64,000 nucleotides of DNA from Lewinella sp. LCG006 (GCF_040784935.1 NZ_CP160680.1:1727501-1791500), one strand, 5' to 3'; counted from the stretch's first letter, positions 25,035-33,951 are shown. Notes: a model not told the origin generated them from the letters alone. Made by a program: numbers and translations.

Positions 25035-25985
25035 TTGCAAGAAGGTATCATCACAAAATCAACGGGAAGCTGGTACAATGTTCGCCTGGAAGACGGTCAG
25101 ATCATTGCCTGTCGTATCGGTGGAAAATTCCGTCAAGATGACAAACGCCTCACCAACCCCATTGCCGTTGGCGATAAGGTGAAAATTGAGATCGAAATAG
25201 GAGAAGAAGTTACTGGTGTAATAAAAAAGATCCTACCCCGCGACAATTACGTGGTTCGTCAATCCCCCCGCAAAAAACATTCCCTCCATCTCATTGCCAG
25301 TAATATTGACCAGGCCATCATTGTGATGACGATCGCTCAGCCGAAGCTTAAGCAGGGGTTTATTGATCGCTTTTTGCTGATGACTGAGCCTTTCAATATC
25401 CCTACCATCATTGCTTTCAACAAAGTGGATGTTTACAGTGAGGAGGACATTGAGATGCTGGCTTACCTGCAAGGCGTCTACGAAGACATTGGTTACCAGA
25501 CTTTAATCCTTTCCGCTACCAAAGGGCATGGGCTCGAGGATTTCAAGGCACTTTTAAAAGACAAAACAACCCTCATCAGCGGGCAATCAGGCGTTGGTAA
25601 ATCAACCCTCATCAATGCCATTGCTGCTGACTTGGATTTGCGCACGGGCGACATCAGTGACTACAGTGGCAAAGGCCAGCATACTACTACCTTTGCGGAG
25701 ATGTTTGAACTTCCCTTCGGAGGCTTACTTATTGATACCCCAGGGATCAAGACACTTTCTTTCAACTACCTCGAACTGGCCGACGTTGCGCATAATTTTC
25801 GCGAGTTTTTTGCGGCCTCCAGTGATTGTCGCTTCGGCGGAAGCTGCCTGCACCGCAGTGAACCAGGTTGCGCTGTAAAAGCAGCCATTGAAGAGGGCGA
25901 AATCAGCGAGTTGCGTTACATCAACTACCTGGCTTTGCTCGACGAAGTAGACGAGCAGAATTACTGGGAGCGGAGAAATGTGTAA
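25035..25985 (+). CDS. rsgA: Ribosome small-subunit GTPase RsgA
   Basis: Circularly permuted GTPase (316 residues) that helps late maturation of the 30S subunit. The OB fold (about 1-70) starts LQEGIITKSTGSWYNVRLEDG. The G4 motif NKVD (129-132) precedes G1 GQSGVGKST (183-191) and G3 DTPG (234-237), the permuted order. The C-terminal zinc finger shows C-x4-5-C-x-H-x5-C (CRFGGSCLHRSEPGC). A TTG at 25035 is the only sensible start: the first ATG in frame (24921) lies before a terminator hairpin, and its extra residues are not part of the family. A non-ATG start is therefore likely. Confidence 0.93.
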   Translation: MQEGIITKSTGSWYNVRLEDGQIIACRIGGKFRQDDKRLTNPIAVGDKVKIEIEIGEEVTGVIKKILPRDNYVVRQSPRKKHSLHLIASNIDQAIIVMTIAQPKLKQGFIDRFLLMTEPFNIPTIIAFNKVDVYSEEDIEMLAYLQGVYEDIGYQTLILSATKGHGLEDFKALLKDKTTLISGQSGVGKSTLINAIAADLDLRTGDISDYSGKGQHTTTFAEMFELPFGGLLIDTPGIKTLSFNYLELADVAHNFREFFAASSDCRFGGSCLHRSEPGCAVKAAIEEGEISELRYINYLALLDEVDEQNYWERRNV

Positions 25986-26092
25986 GTGGTGAAACAACCA
26001 AGGATCCGGCGATCCCCATTTGATACTGCCCTAACCATGAAAGGTACAGCGTACCGCTTGTCTCTATAGCAGTCTTCTAGGTTTTATGATGA

Positions 26093-26168
26093 GGTGCAGC
26101 GCACCGTACTATATTCAGCAGGATTATCTACCTTCAATGGTTGGTTTTATAGGACGGTGCGCTGCACC
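26093..26168. repeat. Palindromic element with GGTGCAGCGCACCGT ends
   Basis: Perfect 15 bp inverted repeat GGTGCAGCGCACCGT (26093-26107) / ACGGTGCGCTGCACC (26154-26168), each arm itself nearly palindromic. A degenerate third copy (AAGGTACAGCGTACC) lies 45 bp to the left at 26041-26055. The element sits between the convergent rsgA and outer-membrane protein genes. Confidence 0.85.
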
Positions 26169-26217
26169 AAAATCGCTAACCTGAAATGGGGAACTTATTA
26201 TTCGCCGCCCCCCAAGC

Positions 26218-27015
26218 TTAGCGCAAGCGATAGCCCACGCCCAATCCTAGACCCCAAAGCATCATATCTTTGCTCAGCGTCCCGGTCAGCACCTCTTGGT
26301 CTCCGAAGATCAAATAGTTGCCACTAAGCGTCGTTTTCCTGGAAAAGGAAGCATTGAATCCCGCCAGTAATACAAAATTGGAGCGTGGAAAATGGTACGC
26401 ATAATCCAGGCCAAATTCTGGCGATACAATCAACTGATTATCGGGATTGCTATTCATCTCCGCATCGAAAACATCGATTTGCGTTCCTGAGCTTGGAATG
26501 AACCCAAATCCAACCCCGATACCAATAGGCATATAAAAGGTAAAACGTCCACCAAAATTGAAGGACAGCTCGCTTCTTGGGCTGATCGGCAACTGGTACT
26601 TTAGTCCCATCAGCACCGCAGCGTACGCAAGATCAAAATAGGTTACTTCTTGGTTGTATGGCCGGCTGAACCCCCTGTTTAAAAACGCCTCACTCGCTAC
26701 TACTTGTAAATGATAAGCATCTAGGCCAGCCTCCAAGCCCAGGCTCCATGCGAGGCGCGGATGAAACGACTGGGTATAATTGGCCCGTAGCGCAAACAGA
26801 TAGGAATCTTCTGATAACACATCAGCTTCATCGGCCTGTGATGCGGAATAATTTCGCTCAAATTCCAGTGCCGGGGTACTGCTCGCTATTACCTTTAAAC
26901 TGATCACTGCAGGAGGTCTACTATCATCAGTAGCTTGGGCCTGCAAAACTCCGCTTGTTAGCATAATCAGCCCAAAGTAGCTGATTATCCTAAAAGTCAA
27001 TCTTCTTGAATTCAT
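26218..27015 (-). CDS. Outer-membrane beta-barrel protein, unknown
   Basis: Secreted protein of 265 residues started at the ATG at 27015, giving the signal peptide MNSRRLTFRIISYFGLIMLTSGVLQAQA. The rest alternates hydrophobic and polar residues with aromatic strand ends (for example LFALRANYTQSFHPRLAWSLGLEAG and FVLLAGFNASFSRKTTLSGNY), and ends GLGLGVGYRLR, a barrel-closing strand. I do not recognise a specific family; OmpA-N/OprF-like or PorT-like barrels are possible. Outer-membrane location is inferred. Confidence 0.75.
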   Translation of the reverse strand: MNSRRLTFRIISYFGLIMLTSGVLQAQATDDSRPPAVISLKVIASSTPALEFERNYSASQADEADVLSEDSYLFALRANYTQSFHPRLAWSLGLEAGLDAYHLQVVASEAFLNRGFSRPYNQEVTYFDLAYAAVLMGLKYQLPISPRSELSFNFGGRFTFYMPIGIGVGFGFIPSSGTQIDVFDAEMNSNPDNQLIVSPEFGLDYAYHFPRSNFVLLAGFNASFSRKTTLSGNYLIFGDQEVLTGTLSKDMMLWGLGLGVGYRLR

Positions 27016-27129
27016 TTTTTCGCGCGTTTTAAGCTCTATCAATTTGCTAAAATACCGAGAAAAAAATGACCTCACACATTACCCTGGCGTTACCATTATG
27101 TTAAACGCTAGAACCAATAAGACCTGACG

Positions 27130-28146
27130 TTATCGCTTCTGCTCCCAAGCCCAGGCCGTCTTCATAATGTCCTGGATATCGTAACGAGGTTGCCAGCCTA
27201 GTTCTCGGTTAGCTTTCTCCGCATTGGCGTAGATCGCAACCACGTCGCCTGCCCGGCGCTCACCGATGCGATAATTAAGCTTTACGCCCGTCACTGCTTC
27301 GAAAGCTTTAATAGCTTCCAAGACGCTTACTCCGGCACCAATACCAAGGTTAAAAAGTTCACAATTGCTAGCCTGACGATTTTCACGAAGGTAATCCAAC
27401 GCCAGCGTATGTGCATGGGCGAGGTCTACCACGTGGATGTAATCGCGAATACAACTACCGTCGCGGGTATCGTAATCATCGCCAAAGACCATCATTTCTT
27501 TTCGCTTACCAATGGCCGTTTCGGTGATCACTGGGGCCAGATTGGAGGCAGGGTTAGAGGGTGCTTCCCCAATCAAGCTGCTAGGATGCGCTCCGGCGGG
27601 GTTGAAATAACGCAGTAGTACCGCCTGCAATTCGGGGCTTACCCGACAAACATCAAAAAGAATGTCTTCGCACATTTGCTTGGTCCGACCATAGGGCGAC
27701 TCTGCCTGTTGGCGAGGGGTGGTTTCCGTAACGGGCAATTCTTCCGTATTACCGTAAACCGAGCAAGAAGAAGAGAAGATCAGGTGTTGGCACCCTGTCT
27801 CCTCCATGCCTTCGATAACGTGAAGCAGGCTATTGAGGTTATTTTTATAGTAACGAACAGGCTGGTGTACCGACTCGCCCACGTGTTTCAGTGCTGCAAA
27901 GTGGATAACTCCCGTGAAAGCTTCTTCTCTAAACAATTGCAGGGTAGCTTCCCGATCCGCTAGATCAATCACGTGGTTTTTTACTTTCACACCCGTGATT
28001 TGAGCTACGCCAGCCAGTGCCGATTCATCAGCATTACTAAGGTTGTCTACCGAAACTACATCATAACCGTGTTCAATCAAATCCACGATAGTATGGCTAC
28101 CGATGTAACCACAACCTCCGGTTACTAAAATTTTCCCTTTGCTCAT
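27130..28146 (-). CDS. galE: UDP-glucose 4-epimerase GalE
   Basis: Short-chain dehydrogenase-type epimerase of 338 residues interconverting UDP-glucose and UDP-galactose (or the N-acetyl forms). The NAD-binding motif GGCGYIG is at 10-16, the catalytic serine region SSSCSVYG at 125-132, and the catalytic YxxxK (Tyr152, Lys156) in PYGRTK. Substrate-side features include RYFNPAGAH and GDDYDTRDGSCIRDYIHV. Length is standard. It supplies sugar nucleotides for surface polysaccharides. A hairpin terminator of the upstream gene lies just before its start. Confidence 0.96.
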   Translation of the reverse strand: MSKGKILVTGGCGYIGSHTIVDLIEHGYDVVSVDNLSNADESALAGVAQITGVKVKNHVIDLADREATLQLFREEAFTGVIHFAALKHVGESVHQPVRYYKNNLNSLLHVIEGMEETGCQHLIFSSSCSVYGNTEELPVTETTPRQQAESPYGRTKQMCEDILFDVCRVSPELQAVLLRYFNPAGAHPSSLIGEAPSNPASNLAPVITETAIGKRKEMMVFGDDYDTRDGSCIRDYIHVVDLAHAHTLALDYLRENRQASNCELFNLGIGAGVSVLEAIKAFEAVTGVKLNYRIGERRAGDVVAIYANAEKANRELGWQPRYDIQDIMKTAWAWEQKR

Positions 28147-28173
28147 GTTGTTGTTTTGTTTTCACACCCAGAA

Positions 28174-28214
28174 GAAAAATCCCGAATACCAGCCACTACG
28201 CTAATATTCGGGAT
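28174..28214 (-). terminator. Terminator of the 253-residue gene
   Basis: Stem ATCCCGAATA/TATTCGGGAT (28179-28188 with 28205-28214). On the minus strand it is followed by TTTTTC. Confidence 0.75.
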
Positions 28215-28245
28215 GTATAAGAAAGAAGTTCTAAAATTGGGGATT

Positions 28246-29007
28246 TTATTCCTCGGAGTCAGATGCCCTGTTCTTTTCTTCTTCTTCTTTTGTATTCTGT
28301 ATCTTATTAAGCAACAGTGCCGCCTTCATCAGGAAGTCGTCGTGGTGCTCAGTGTATTCATTGAAAATCATCATCAGACGAGCAGCATCAAAAGCCGCTG
28401 ACTTCGGCATCAACTGACGGGCAGCGATTGGGTGCAGCCAGTATTCCAGGTTGTTGGAACGGAGGTAAGAACGATCCATTTCAAAACCAATCACCACCGC
28501 CAACTTATTCAAGCTGAAAAGGTAATCCGTTTCCCGGTTGAGGTCTTTCTGAATGTCGATGATCTGGTGACGGCCGAAGTTTACGCCAGCACGCTCGCAA
28601 AGGAAGATATCCCGGCGACCATCAAAGACAACGATGTCTTCGAAGCGGTATTTCTTGAAGTTGCGAAGCAAGAAGCTCTTGATGGCCATCTTGGTTGAAC
28701 GCAAGTTTCTGAAAGCATAAGAAAGATCATGTTCTTCGAGGCGGAAGTTTTCATCAAAGCGGCTCCGCCTACGGGTCCGCATATTGATTACTTCTTTTCC
28801 ACGGCCGACGGTATGACCTAGTTCATTCGTCTGTGCATACACATTGACGACATCAACGTTGGCACTGTTGACCCAGCTTTCGAGAAAAATTCGGTTAGAG
28901 CCTTGTTCAAAAACTAACAAGGAGATTTCACTGATGGCGTAGAAGTTTGGGTACCCTCCGTAAATATTGCCATACTTTAATTCCAAAAATGCGATGTTCC
29001 TGTTCAC
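28246..29007 (-). CDS. Conserved-looking hypothetical protein, possible degenerate DEDD exonuclease fold
   Basis: Protein of 253 residues with a GTG start; no signal peptide or membrane helix. Faint features recall the RNase H-like DEDDh exonuclease fold: an initial strand NIAFLELKYG where the first D-x-E would be, EDIVVFDGRRD in the middle, and PIAARQLMPKSAAFDAARLMMIF where H-x4-D would be. The catalytic acidic residues are not properly conserved, so activity is doubtful and the relation is speculative. The C-terminus is acidic (EEEEKNRASDSEE). It is flanked by its own terminator and looks monocistronic. Confidence 0.65.
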   Translation of the reverse strand: MNRNIAFLELKYGNIYGGYPNFYAISEISLLVFEQGSNRIFLESWVNSANVDVVNVYAQTNELGHTVGRGKEVINMRTRRRSRFDENFRLEEHDLSYAFRNLRSTKMAIKSFLLRNFKKYRFEDIVVFDGRRDIFLCERAGVNFGRHQIIDIQKDLNRETDYLFSLNKLAVVIGFEMDRSYLRSNNLEYWLHPIAARQLMPKSAAFDAARLMMIFNEYTEHHDDFLMKAALLLNKIQNTKEEEEKNRASDSEE

Positions 29008-29169
29008 GGTTTGAGGTTGTGTTTCAGTTTACTGTAATTGTTTTCGGGTGTTATTCTGTTGTTCATTTGGTAATGAATATGCAAGGTAGCCAGAAATTTT
29101 AATTCCATTAAGTACTTTCCAGCTAAAACTATCCTTACACCTCCTAAACACGGGCAAAAAGATAAGGAT

Positions 29170-30267
29170 TTAAAGGACAAATTGCCCGTTTTCATAAATT
29201 TTTTCCCCGTTTGCGTAGATTTCTCCACCTTTTGTCATGTCGGCTATCATATCCCAGTGGACTGTCGACTCGTTCTTACCCCCGGTCTGAAGATAGGATT
29301 GCCCGATGGCCATGTGGATGGTTCCGCCTATTTTTTCATCAAAAAGAATATTCTTGGTGAATCGGTCGATGCCATAATTTGTGCCGATAGCTGCTTCGCC
29401 GAACCTCCGTGTACCAGGGATTTGAAATACCCTATCCAGCACCTTCTGGCCTTGCTTGGCTTCCCACTTGTCAATGTAGCCATCTTTCACCCATAGGGTT
29501 ACGCCCTGCACTTCTTCTCCTTGATAAATCGCAGGATAATCAAAATGCACTACGCCATTAACGGAATCCTCCACAGGCGAAGTATAAACTTCTCCGCTGG
29601 GCATATTGGTTTGCCCATCAGAATTCATAAAGATCCGCCCATCGGTACGATAGGTAATGTCAAAAAGTGGACTCCGGTAGCGGATTTCCTGGCAGACATT
29701 GAGGTGATCGACAATGCGTTGTTGATTCTTGCGTACCTGCAACCAGCTTTCGATAGGATCTTCGTCGTAAAGACGGCAAGCTCCGTAGATAAAGTCTTCG
29801 TATTCTTCCAACGACATTCCTGCTTCCTGAGCAGCAGCTTGAGTCGGAAACTGGCAAAGATTGCGCTTTAAAGAACGGTCTGCGGTACGTTTAAAATAGG
29901 TCTTCGAGAGATCTGCTAGCGCCTCCTGGCGAATTTCTCGCCGATCTGGATCAATTTGCTGCCCCTCTCGTAAATTGAAGGGCGCACGGATATAGAGATA
30001 AGCGTCAAACTCCTCCATCGCCTGGCGATACAGGGGCGAAACATACTGGAGTTGTTCGTCATTGGCCGTTTCCAAAAAGATTCGGTTCTGCTCTCTGAAC
30101 TCCAGTTCGTATTCTACGTGCGCTCCCACTCGAACCGCCTCGCGATAAACTTCTCGGAGCAAATCCTCGGCGAGTGTAGTTGTTCTGATGTATAGGCGCT
30201 CTCCTGCTTTCAGCTCCAGGCAATAATTCACAAGGAGTCGGGCGTAGCTTTGTAGTATGTTTTTCAT
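29170..30267 (-). CDS. Aminopeptidase, M29 family (AmpS/PepS-like)
   Basis: Cytosolic metallo-aminopeptidase of 365 residues, standard length for M29. Metal ligands characteristic of the family are visible in NMPSGEVYTSP (Glu), FGEAAIG (Glu), GGTIHMAIG (His) and ESTVHWDMI (His/Asp). It releases N-terminal amino acids from peptides. No signal peptide. It lies 44 bp behind hflX on the same strand and may be cotranscribed. Confidence 0.92.
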   Translation of the reverse strand: MKNILQSYARLLVNYCLELKAGERLYIRTTTLAEDLLREVYREAVRVGAHVEYELEFREQNRIFLETANDEQLQYVSPLYRQAMEEFDAYLYIRAPFNLREGQQIDPDRREIRQEALADLSKTYFKRTADRSLKRNLCQFPTQAAAQEAGMSLEEYEDFIYGACRLYDEDPIESWLQVRKNQQRIVDHLNVCQEIRYRSPLFDITYRTDGRIFMNSDGQTNMPSGEVYTSPVEDSVNGVVHFDYPAIYQGEEVQGVTLWVKDGYIDKWEAKQGQKVLDRVFQIPGTRRFGEAAIGTNYGIDRFTKNILFDEKIGGTIHMAIGQSYLQTGGKNESTVHWDMIADMTKGGEIYANGEKIYENGQFVL

Positions 30268-30311
30268 TTTATCCGGGTGGTACTAGAACTATAAAAACAA
30301 CAGCAGTACGG

Positions 30312-31532
30312 CTACCATTGTTTTGCAATGTAAGGATAACGGATATGATATTGTGCCTTTACCATTTCCATCATTTTACTACGCAAAGTTTCAATATTTT
30401 CTTTAGTAATGGCTGATACCAATACACTTTCCTGTTCAAATTGTGCTTCCAGGCGTTGTTTCAACCCCGCTTCAATTTCCTCCTTTACCTCATCATCAAC
30501 GTAGAGATCGTAGTTCTTTTCGCGGTACAGATCCACTTTGTTGAAAACCATTAGCGTAGGCTTTTCGATGGCCTCCAATTCTTTCAGGGTCTCGTTGACG
30601 GTTCTGATATGGTCTTCGTGCTGGGGGTGCGCCAAATCGACCACGTGCAGAAGGATGTCGCTTTCGCGAACTTCATCCAGCGTAGACTTGAAACTCTCTA
30701 CCAGGTGGTGAGGCAATTTACGGATAAACCCTACGGTATCAGACAAGAGGAAGGGCGTACGATCAAAAGCCACTTTGCGTACCGTGGTATCCAGTGTTGC
30801 AAAGAGCTTGTTTTCTGCAAACACTTCTGATTTGGTCAGCAAATTCATGATGGTACTCTTGCCCACATTGGTATAACCCACCAGGGCTACGCGAATCAAC
30901 TCCCCACGGGTTTTGCGTTGGGTCTCGTTCTGCTGATCAATTTTTTCCAGTTGTTTCTTAAGCTTCGAAATTTTGTCGCGAACAATACGACGGTCGGTCT
31001 CGATTTCTTTTTCACCGGGTCCACGCATCCCGATACCTCCACGCTGGCGTTCCAAGTGGGTCCATAGTCCTCGCAGTCGGGGCAGGAGGTACTGCATCTG
31101 CGCGAGCTCTACCTGGGTTTTGGCTTGAGCCGTTTGTGCCCGGCGGGCGAAAATATCCAGAATAAGCGAAGAGCGGTCGATGATTTTTACCTTCAGTTCT
31201 TCTTCCAGAATATTGGTTTGTTTCCCCGAGAGGTCATCATCAAAAATGACGGCCGTGACATCTTCGTGGGTTTCGATATAAGCGGCGATCTCTTCCATCT
31301 TTCCTTTCCCCACAAAAGTTCTGCGGTTGGGATGATCCATTTTCTGAATAAATCGCTTAATGGTTCTGGCCCCTGCCGTGAGCGCCAAAAACTCCAATTC
31401 ATCCAAATACTCCGTAATCATATCCTCCGTCTGGTCACGCGTAACCAAACCGACAAGAATAACCTGCTCTTCTTTTTCAGCCAGCCCCTTCTGTTGCGAA
31501 GAAGCGCCTACATTCCATCCCTGCTGTTCCAT
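30312..31532 (-). CDS. hflX: GTPase HflX
   Basis: Ribosome-associated GTPase (406 residues) that splits stalled or hibernating 70S ribosomes. The ATG at 31532 is chosen; upstream in-frame codons run through a hairpin repeat and into the end of the PurF-like gene. The N-terminal HflX domain includes DELEFLALTAGA and FVGKGKMEEIA, then the Gly-rich linker GGIGMRGPGE (165-174). G1 GYTNVGKST is at 219-227, the switch region DTVGFI at 265-270, and NKVD near 340. A coiled coil (about 183-208) joins the domains. Confidence 0.95.
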   Translation of the reverse strand: MEQQGWNVGASSQQKGLAEKEEQVILVGLVTRDQTEDMITEYLDELEFLALTAGARTIKRFIQKMDHPNRRTFVGKGKMEEIAAYIETHEDVTAVIFDDDLSGKQTNILEEELKVKIIDRSSLILDIFARRAQTAQAKTQVELAQMQYLLPRLRGLWTHLERQRGGIGMRGPGEKEIETDRRIVRDKISKLKKQLEKIDQQNETQRKTRGELIRVALVGYTNVGKSTIMNLLTKSEVFAENKLFATLDTTVRKVAFDRTPFLLSDTVGFIRKLPHHLVESFKSTLDEVRESDILLHVVDLAHPQHEDHIRTVNETLKELEAIEKPTLMVFNKVDLYREKNYDLYVDDEVKEEIEAGLKQRLEAQFEQESVLVSAITKENIETLRSKMMEMVKAQYHIRYPYIAKQW

Positions 31533-31552
31533 AATAATCTTCTTTTTAATCA

Positions 31553-31583
31553 AAGTGCTCTCCCGACGAAGGGTCGGGTGAAC
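31553..31583. repeat. Short hairpin of the GTCGGG family
   Basis: Stem CCCGAC/GTCGGG (31562-31567 with 31573-31578), preceded by GTGCTCT and followed by GTGAACAC, as in the element at 19094-19160. It fills the gap between the PurF-like gene and hflX, touching the PurF-like stop codon. Confidence 0.6.
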
Positions 31584-31584
31584 A

Positions 31585-33477
31585 CTAATACGCCCTTTTG
31601 TCTTTGCCTTCCATAAAGTACATAAACGATTTGTTGACGACACGGTTCCCGCCAGGGGTTGGATAATCACCGGAAAAGTACCAGTCGCCGCTATTGCCTG
31701 GGCAAGAAGCTCGCAAGTCTTCGATCGTTTGGTAAATAACCTCTACTTTAGGCTTAATGTCAGGAGGCGTGATAATTTCTGCAATTTTAGCAGATACTTC
31801 CTCGTAGGTGAACTCTTCGTAGAGGGCCTTGACCTGATTGGTCATTTCTTCCTTGGGCAATTGCTCCTGTGCTTTGCAGCGTTCGTAACATTCCTGCAAA
31901 AGGTGTTCTTTTTTGTTTTCTTTTAACAAAGCCACCAAGGCCCGAAAAGCCACAAATTCGTTCATCTTCGACATATCAATACCGTAACAATCAGGGTATC
32001 GAATTTGTGGTGCCGAAGAGACCACAATTATTTTCTTGGGTCGCAAACGAGAGACAATCTGGATAATACTGTCGCGCATGGTCGTTCCCCGCACAATCGA
32101 ATCATCCATCAACACCAGGGTATCTTTTTCGTTTTCCACGATGCCATAAGTCACATCATAGACGTGCGACACCATGGCTCCCCGCGAAGTCGTATCTGCA
32201 ATAAAGGTACGCACCTTAGCGTCTTTGACCACGATTTTTTCTACCCTCGCTCTCGTATTCAGTATTTTCTCCAGCTTTTCCGGGTTGATATTTTTTCCCA
32301 TATCCGCGATCTTCTCTGCCTTGAGCACATTCAACTCATTTTCCAGGCCATCGACCAGGCCGTAGAAAGCGATCTCTGCGGTATTGGGAATAAAAGAAAA
32401 TACCGTCCGCTTGAAGTTGTTTTTAACGCTGTTCAACACTGCTTTGGCCAAACGACGGCCCAATTCCTTGCGCTCCAGGTAAATGTCACGGTCATTGCCA
32501 CGGCTAAAATAAATTCGCTCGAAAGAGCAACCCAGCTTTTCTCCCGGATCGGTAAAAGGAACCACCGAAGTAGTACCATTGCGCTTGACGATCAAGGCAT
32601 GCCCGCGCGGGATTTCCTTCACTTTACTGATGTGTACATTGAGGGCTGTCTGGATAGCTGGCCGCTCACTGGCAGCCACCACAATTTCTTCATCCTGATA
32701 ATAATACGCCGGACGAATGCCATTGGGGTCGCGCATCATGAAAGCGTCGCCGTGACCAATGAGACCACTCATCACATAGCCGCCGTCAAACTTCTTACTG
32801 GCTCGGCGTAGCAGTCGCTGCAAGTCGAGTTTATCAAAGATGAGGTCATTGATTTCCCGATTGGTATAACCATCCGATTTGAACCAGTTGAACAGGCGTT
32901 GTACTTCATCGTCCAGAAAATGGCCGATCTTTTCCAATACCGTTACGGTATCACTGATCTCCTTGGGGTATTGCCCCAGCTCCACCAGTTCCTGGAACAG
33001 CTCATCCACGTTGGTGAGGTTGAAATTGCCCGCCAGGATCAGGTTACGGGGAATCCAGTTGTTTTGCCGCAAAAACGGGTGGCAGGTTTCGATACTGTTA
33101 TCGCCGTGCGTTCCGTAGCGCAAGTGCCCCATGAGTAATTCGCCCGTATAGGGTAGGTTCGCTTTCAGCCACTCCCCGTCGGCCAGTTGCTCGGGCGTTA
33201 GTTTCGTGAAGCGTTCGAATACTTTTTCAAACAAGTCATCAAGGTAGTTGGAAGCATTGCTCCGTTTACGGCTAATGTACTTGTGCCCCGGCTCGATGTC
33301 CAGTTTTAGCGTCGCCAGACCAGCGCCATCCTGGCCGCGATTGCGCATCTTCTGCATCAACAATTTCAGCTTATTGAGGCCGTAGAGGGAAGTACCATAC
33401 TTGTCCTGGTAAAAAGAAAGGGGCTTGCGGAGCCGAATCATGGCTATACCGCACTCGTGTTTGATTTGCTCGCTCAT
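31585..33477 (-). CDS. PurF-like amidophosphoribosyltransferase (long Bacteroidota form)
   Basis: Class II glutamine amidotransferase fused to a phosphoribosyltransferase, 630 residues against about 470-500 for standard PurF. Cys9 in KHECGIAM would become the N-terminal nucleophile after removal of an 8-residue propeptide. NRGQDGAG (47-54), HLRYGTHGD (118-126) and AGNFNLTN (149-156) complete the glutaminase pocket. The PRPP-binding motif LMDDSIVRGTT is at 456-466. Insertions at about 60-110 and 160-230 account for the extra length. It either catalyses the first step of purine synthesis or is a paralogue of the true PurF; which one cannot be decided here. Confidence 0.85.
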   Translation of the reverse strand: MSEQIKHECGIAMIRLRKPLSFYQDKYGTSLYGLNKLKLLMQKMRNRGQDGAGLATLKLDIEPGHKYISRKRSNASNYLDDLFEKVFERFTKLTPEQLADGEWLKANLPYTGELLMGHLRYGTHGDNSIETCHPFLRQNNWIPRNLILAGNFNLTNVDELFQELVELGQYPKEISDTVTVLEKIGHFLDDEVQRLFNWFKSDGYTNREINDLIFDKLDLQRLLRRASKKFDGGYVMSGLIGHGDAFMMRDPNGIRPAYYYQDEEIVVAASERPAIQTALNVHISKVKEIPRGHALIVKRNGTTSVVPFTDPGEKLGCSFERIYFSRGNDRDIYLERKELGRRLAKAVLNSVKNNFKRTVFSFIPNTAEIAFYGLVDGLENELNVLKAEKIADMGKNINPEKLEKILNTRARVEKIVVKDAKVRTFIADTTSRGAMVSHVYDVTYGIVENEKDTLVLMDDSIVRGTTMRDSIIQIVSRLRPKKIIVVSSAPQIRYPDCYGIDMSKMNEFVAFRALVALLKENKKEHLLQECYERCKAQEQLPKEEMTNQVKALYEEFTYEEVSAKIAEIITPPDIKPKVEVIYQTIEDLRASCPGNSGDWYFSGDYPTPGGNRVVNKSFMYFMEGKDKRAY

Positions 33478-33613
33478 GTGGAGGGATATACAGAAATTTC
33501 CTGCAAAAATAGGAGAATAAAATCAGCTTAGACTAGGATAAACGCTATGAATGTGAAAAACGTTGTGGTTAGACCAATTCATAGTTGGTGCTTCAACCTC
33601 CTGAACGCAAAAC

Positions 33614-33688
33614 CTACAGCTTCCATACTCCCAAGCAAGCGCCCATGCAAATGCCTAAACTAGCCAAACAAAGACAACAATTACTCAT
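33614..33688 (-). CDS. Possible Cys-rich micropeptide, 24 aa
   Basis: Short frame starting at an ATG directly behind GGGAGG. It encodes MSNCCLCLASLGICMGACLG plus four residues, with five cysteines and an otherwise hydrophobic composition. The start and its purine-rich site lie in the loop of the hairpin ACTAGCCAAA/TTTGGCTAGT, which could control access. It precedes the PurF-like gene by about 135 bp on the same strand. A strong Shine-Dalgarno-like sequence is rare in this window, which is the main reason to list it. It may be chance. Confidence 0.25.
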   Translation of the reverse strand: MSNCCLCLASLGICMGACLGVWKL

Positions 33689-33720
33689 CCTCCCACGTGA
33701 AATTTGGCTAGTCTTTTTTT
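33659..33720 (+). terminator. Orphan terminator-like hairpin
   Basis: Stem ACTAGCCAAA (33659-33668) / TTTGGCTAGT (33703-33712), 34-base loop, followed by C and seven T on the plus strand. No plus-strand gene precedes it, so it may end an unannotated small RNA, or be a translational control stem on the minus strand. Confidence 0.4.
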
Positions 33721-33951
33721 GATGGATATAGCTACTCATGAAATAAGTTCAAACGAAATGAAGTAAAACAAGCCTGACCACCGCAATTTAAGTTTTACGT
33801 TGAAAAAGCGATTATTCTACGCATTTTTTGCGTCGATTAAGGGTTGTTTTCTACGCATGGCTCACCATTCTTCTCAGCATCCTTCTAGCAATACTCTAAA
33901 CAGAGAGACTGCGTATTGCATCAATCGCTTGTTCTGTAAGTTAGCTTATCT

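Larger units (their letters stand above)
33478..33951. other. AT-rich intergenic region upstream of the PurF-like gene
   Basis: About 470 bp between the PurF-like start and the Xre gene end. It contains a plus-strand terminator-like hairpin (33659-33720) and, on the minus strand, a 24-codon reading frame (33614-33688). The remainder, 33721-33951, shows nothing I can name. Confidence 0.6.
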
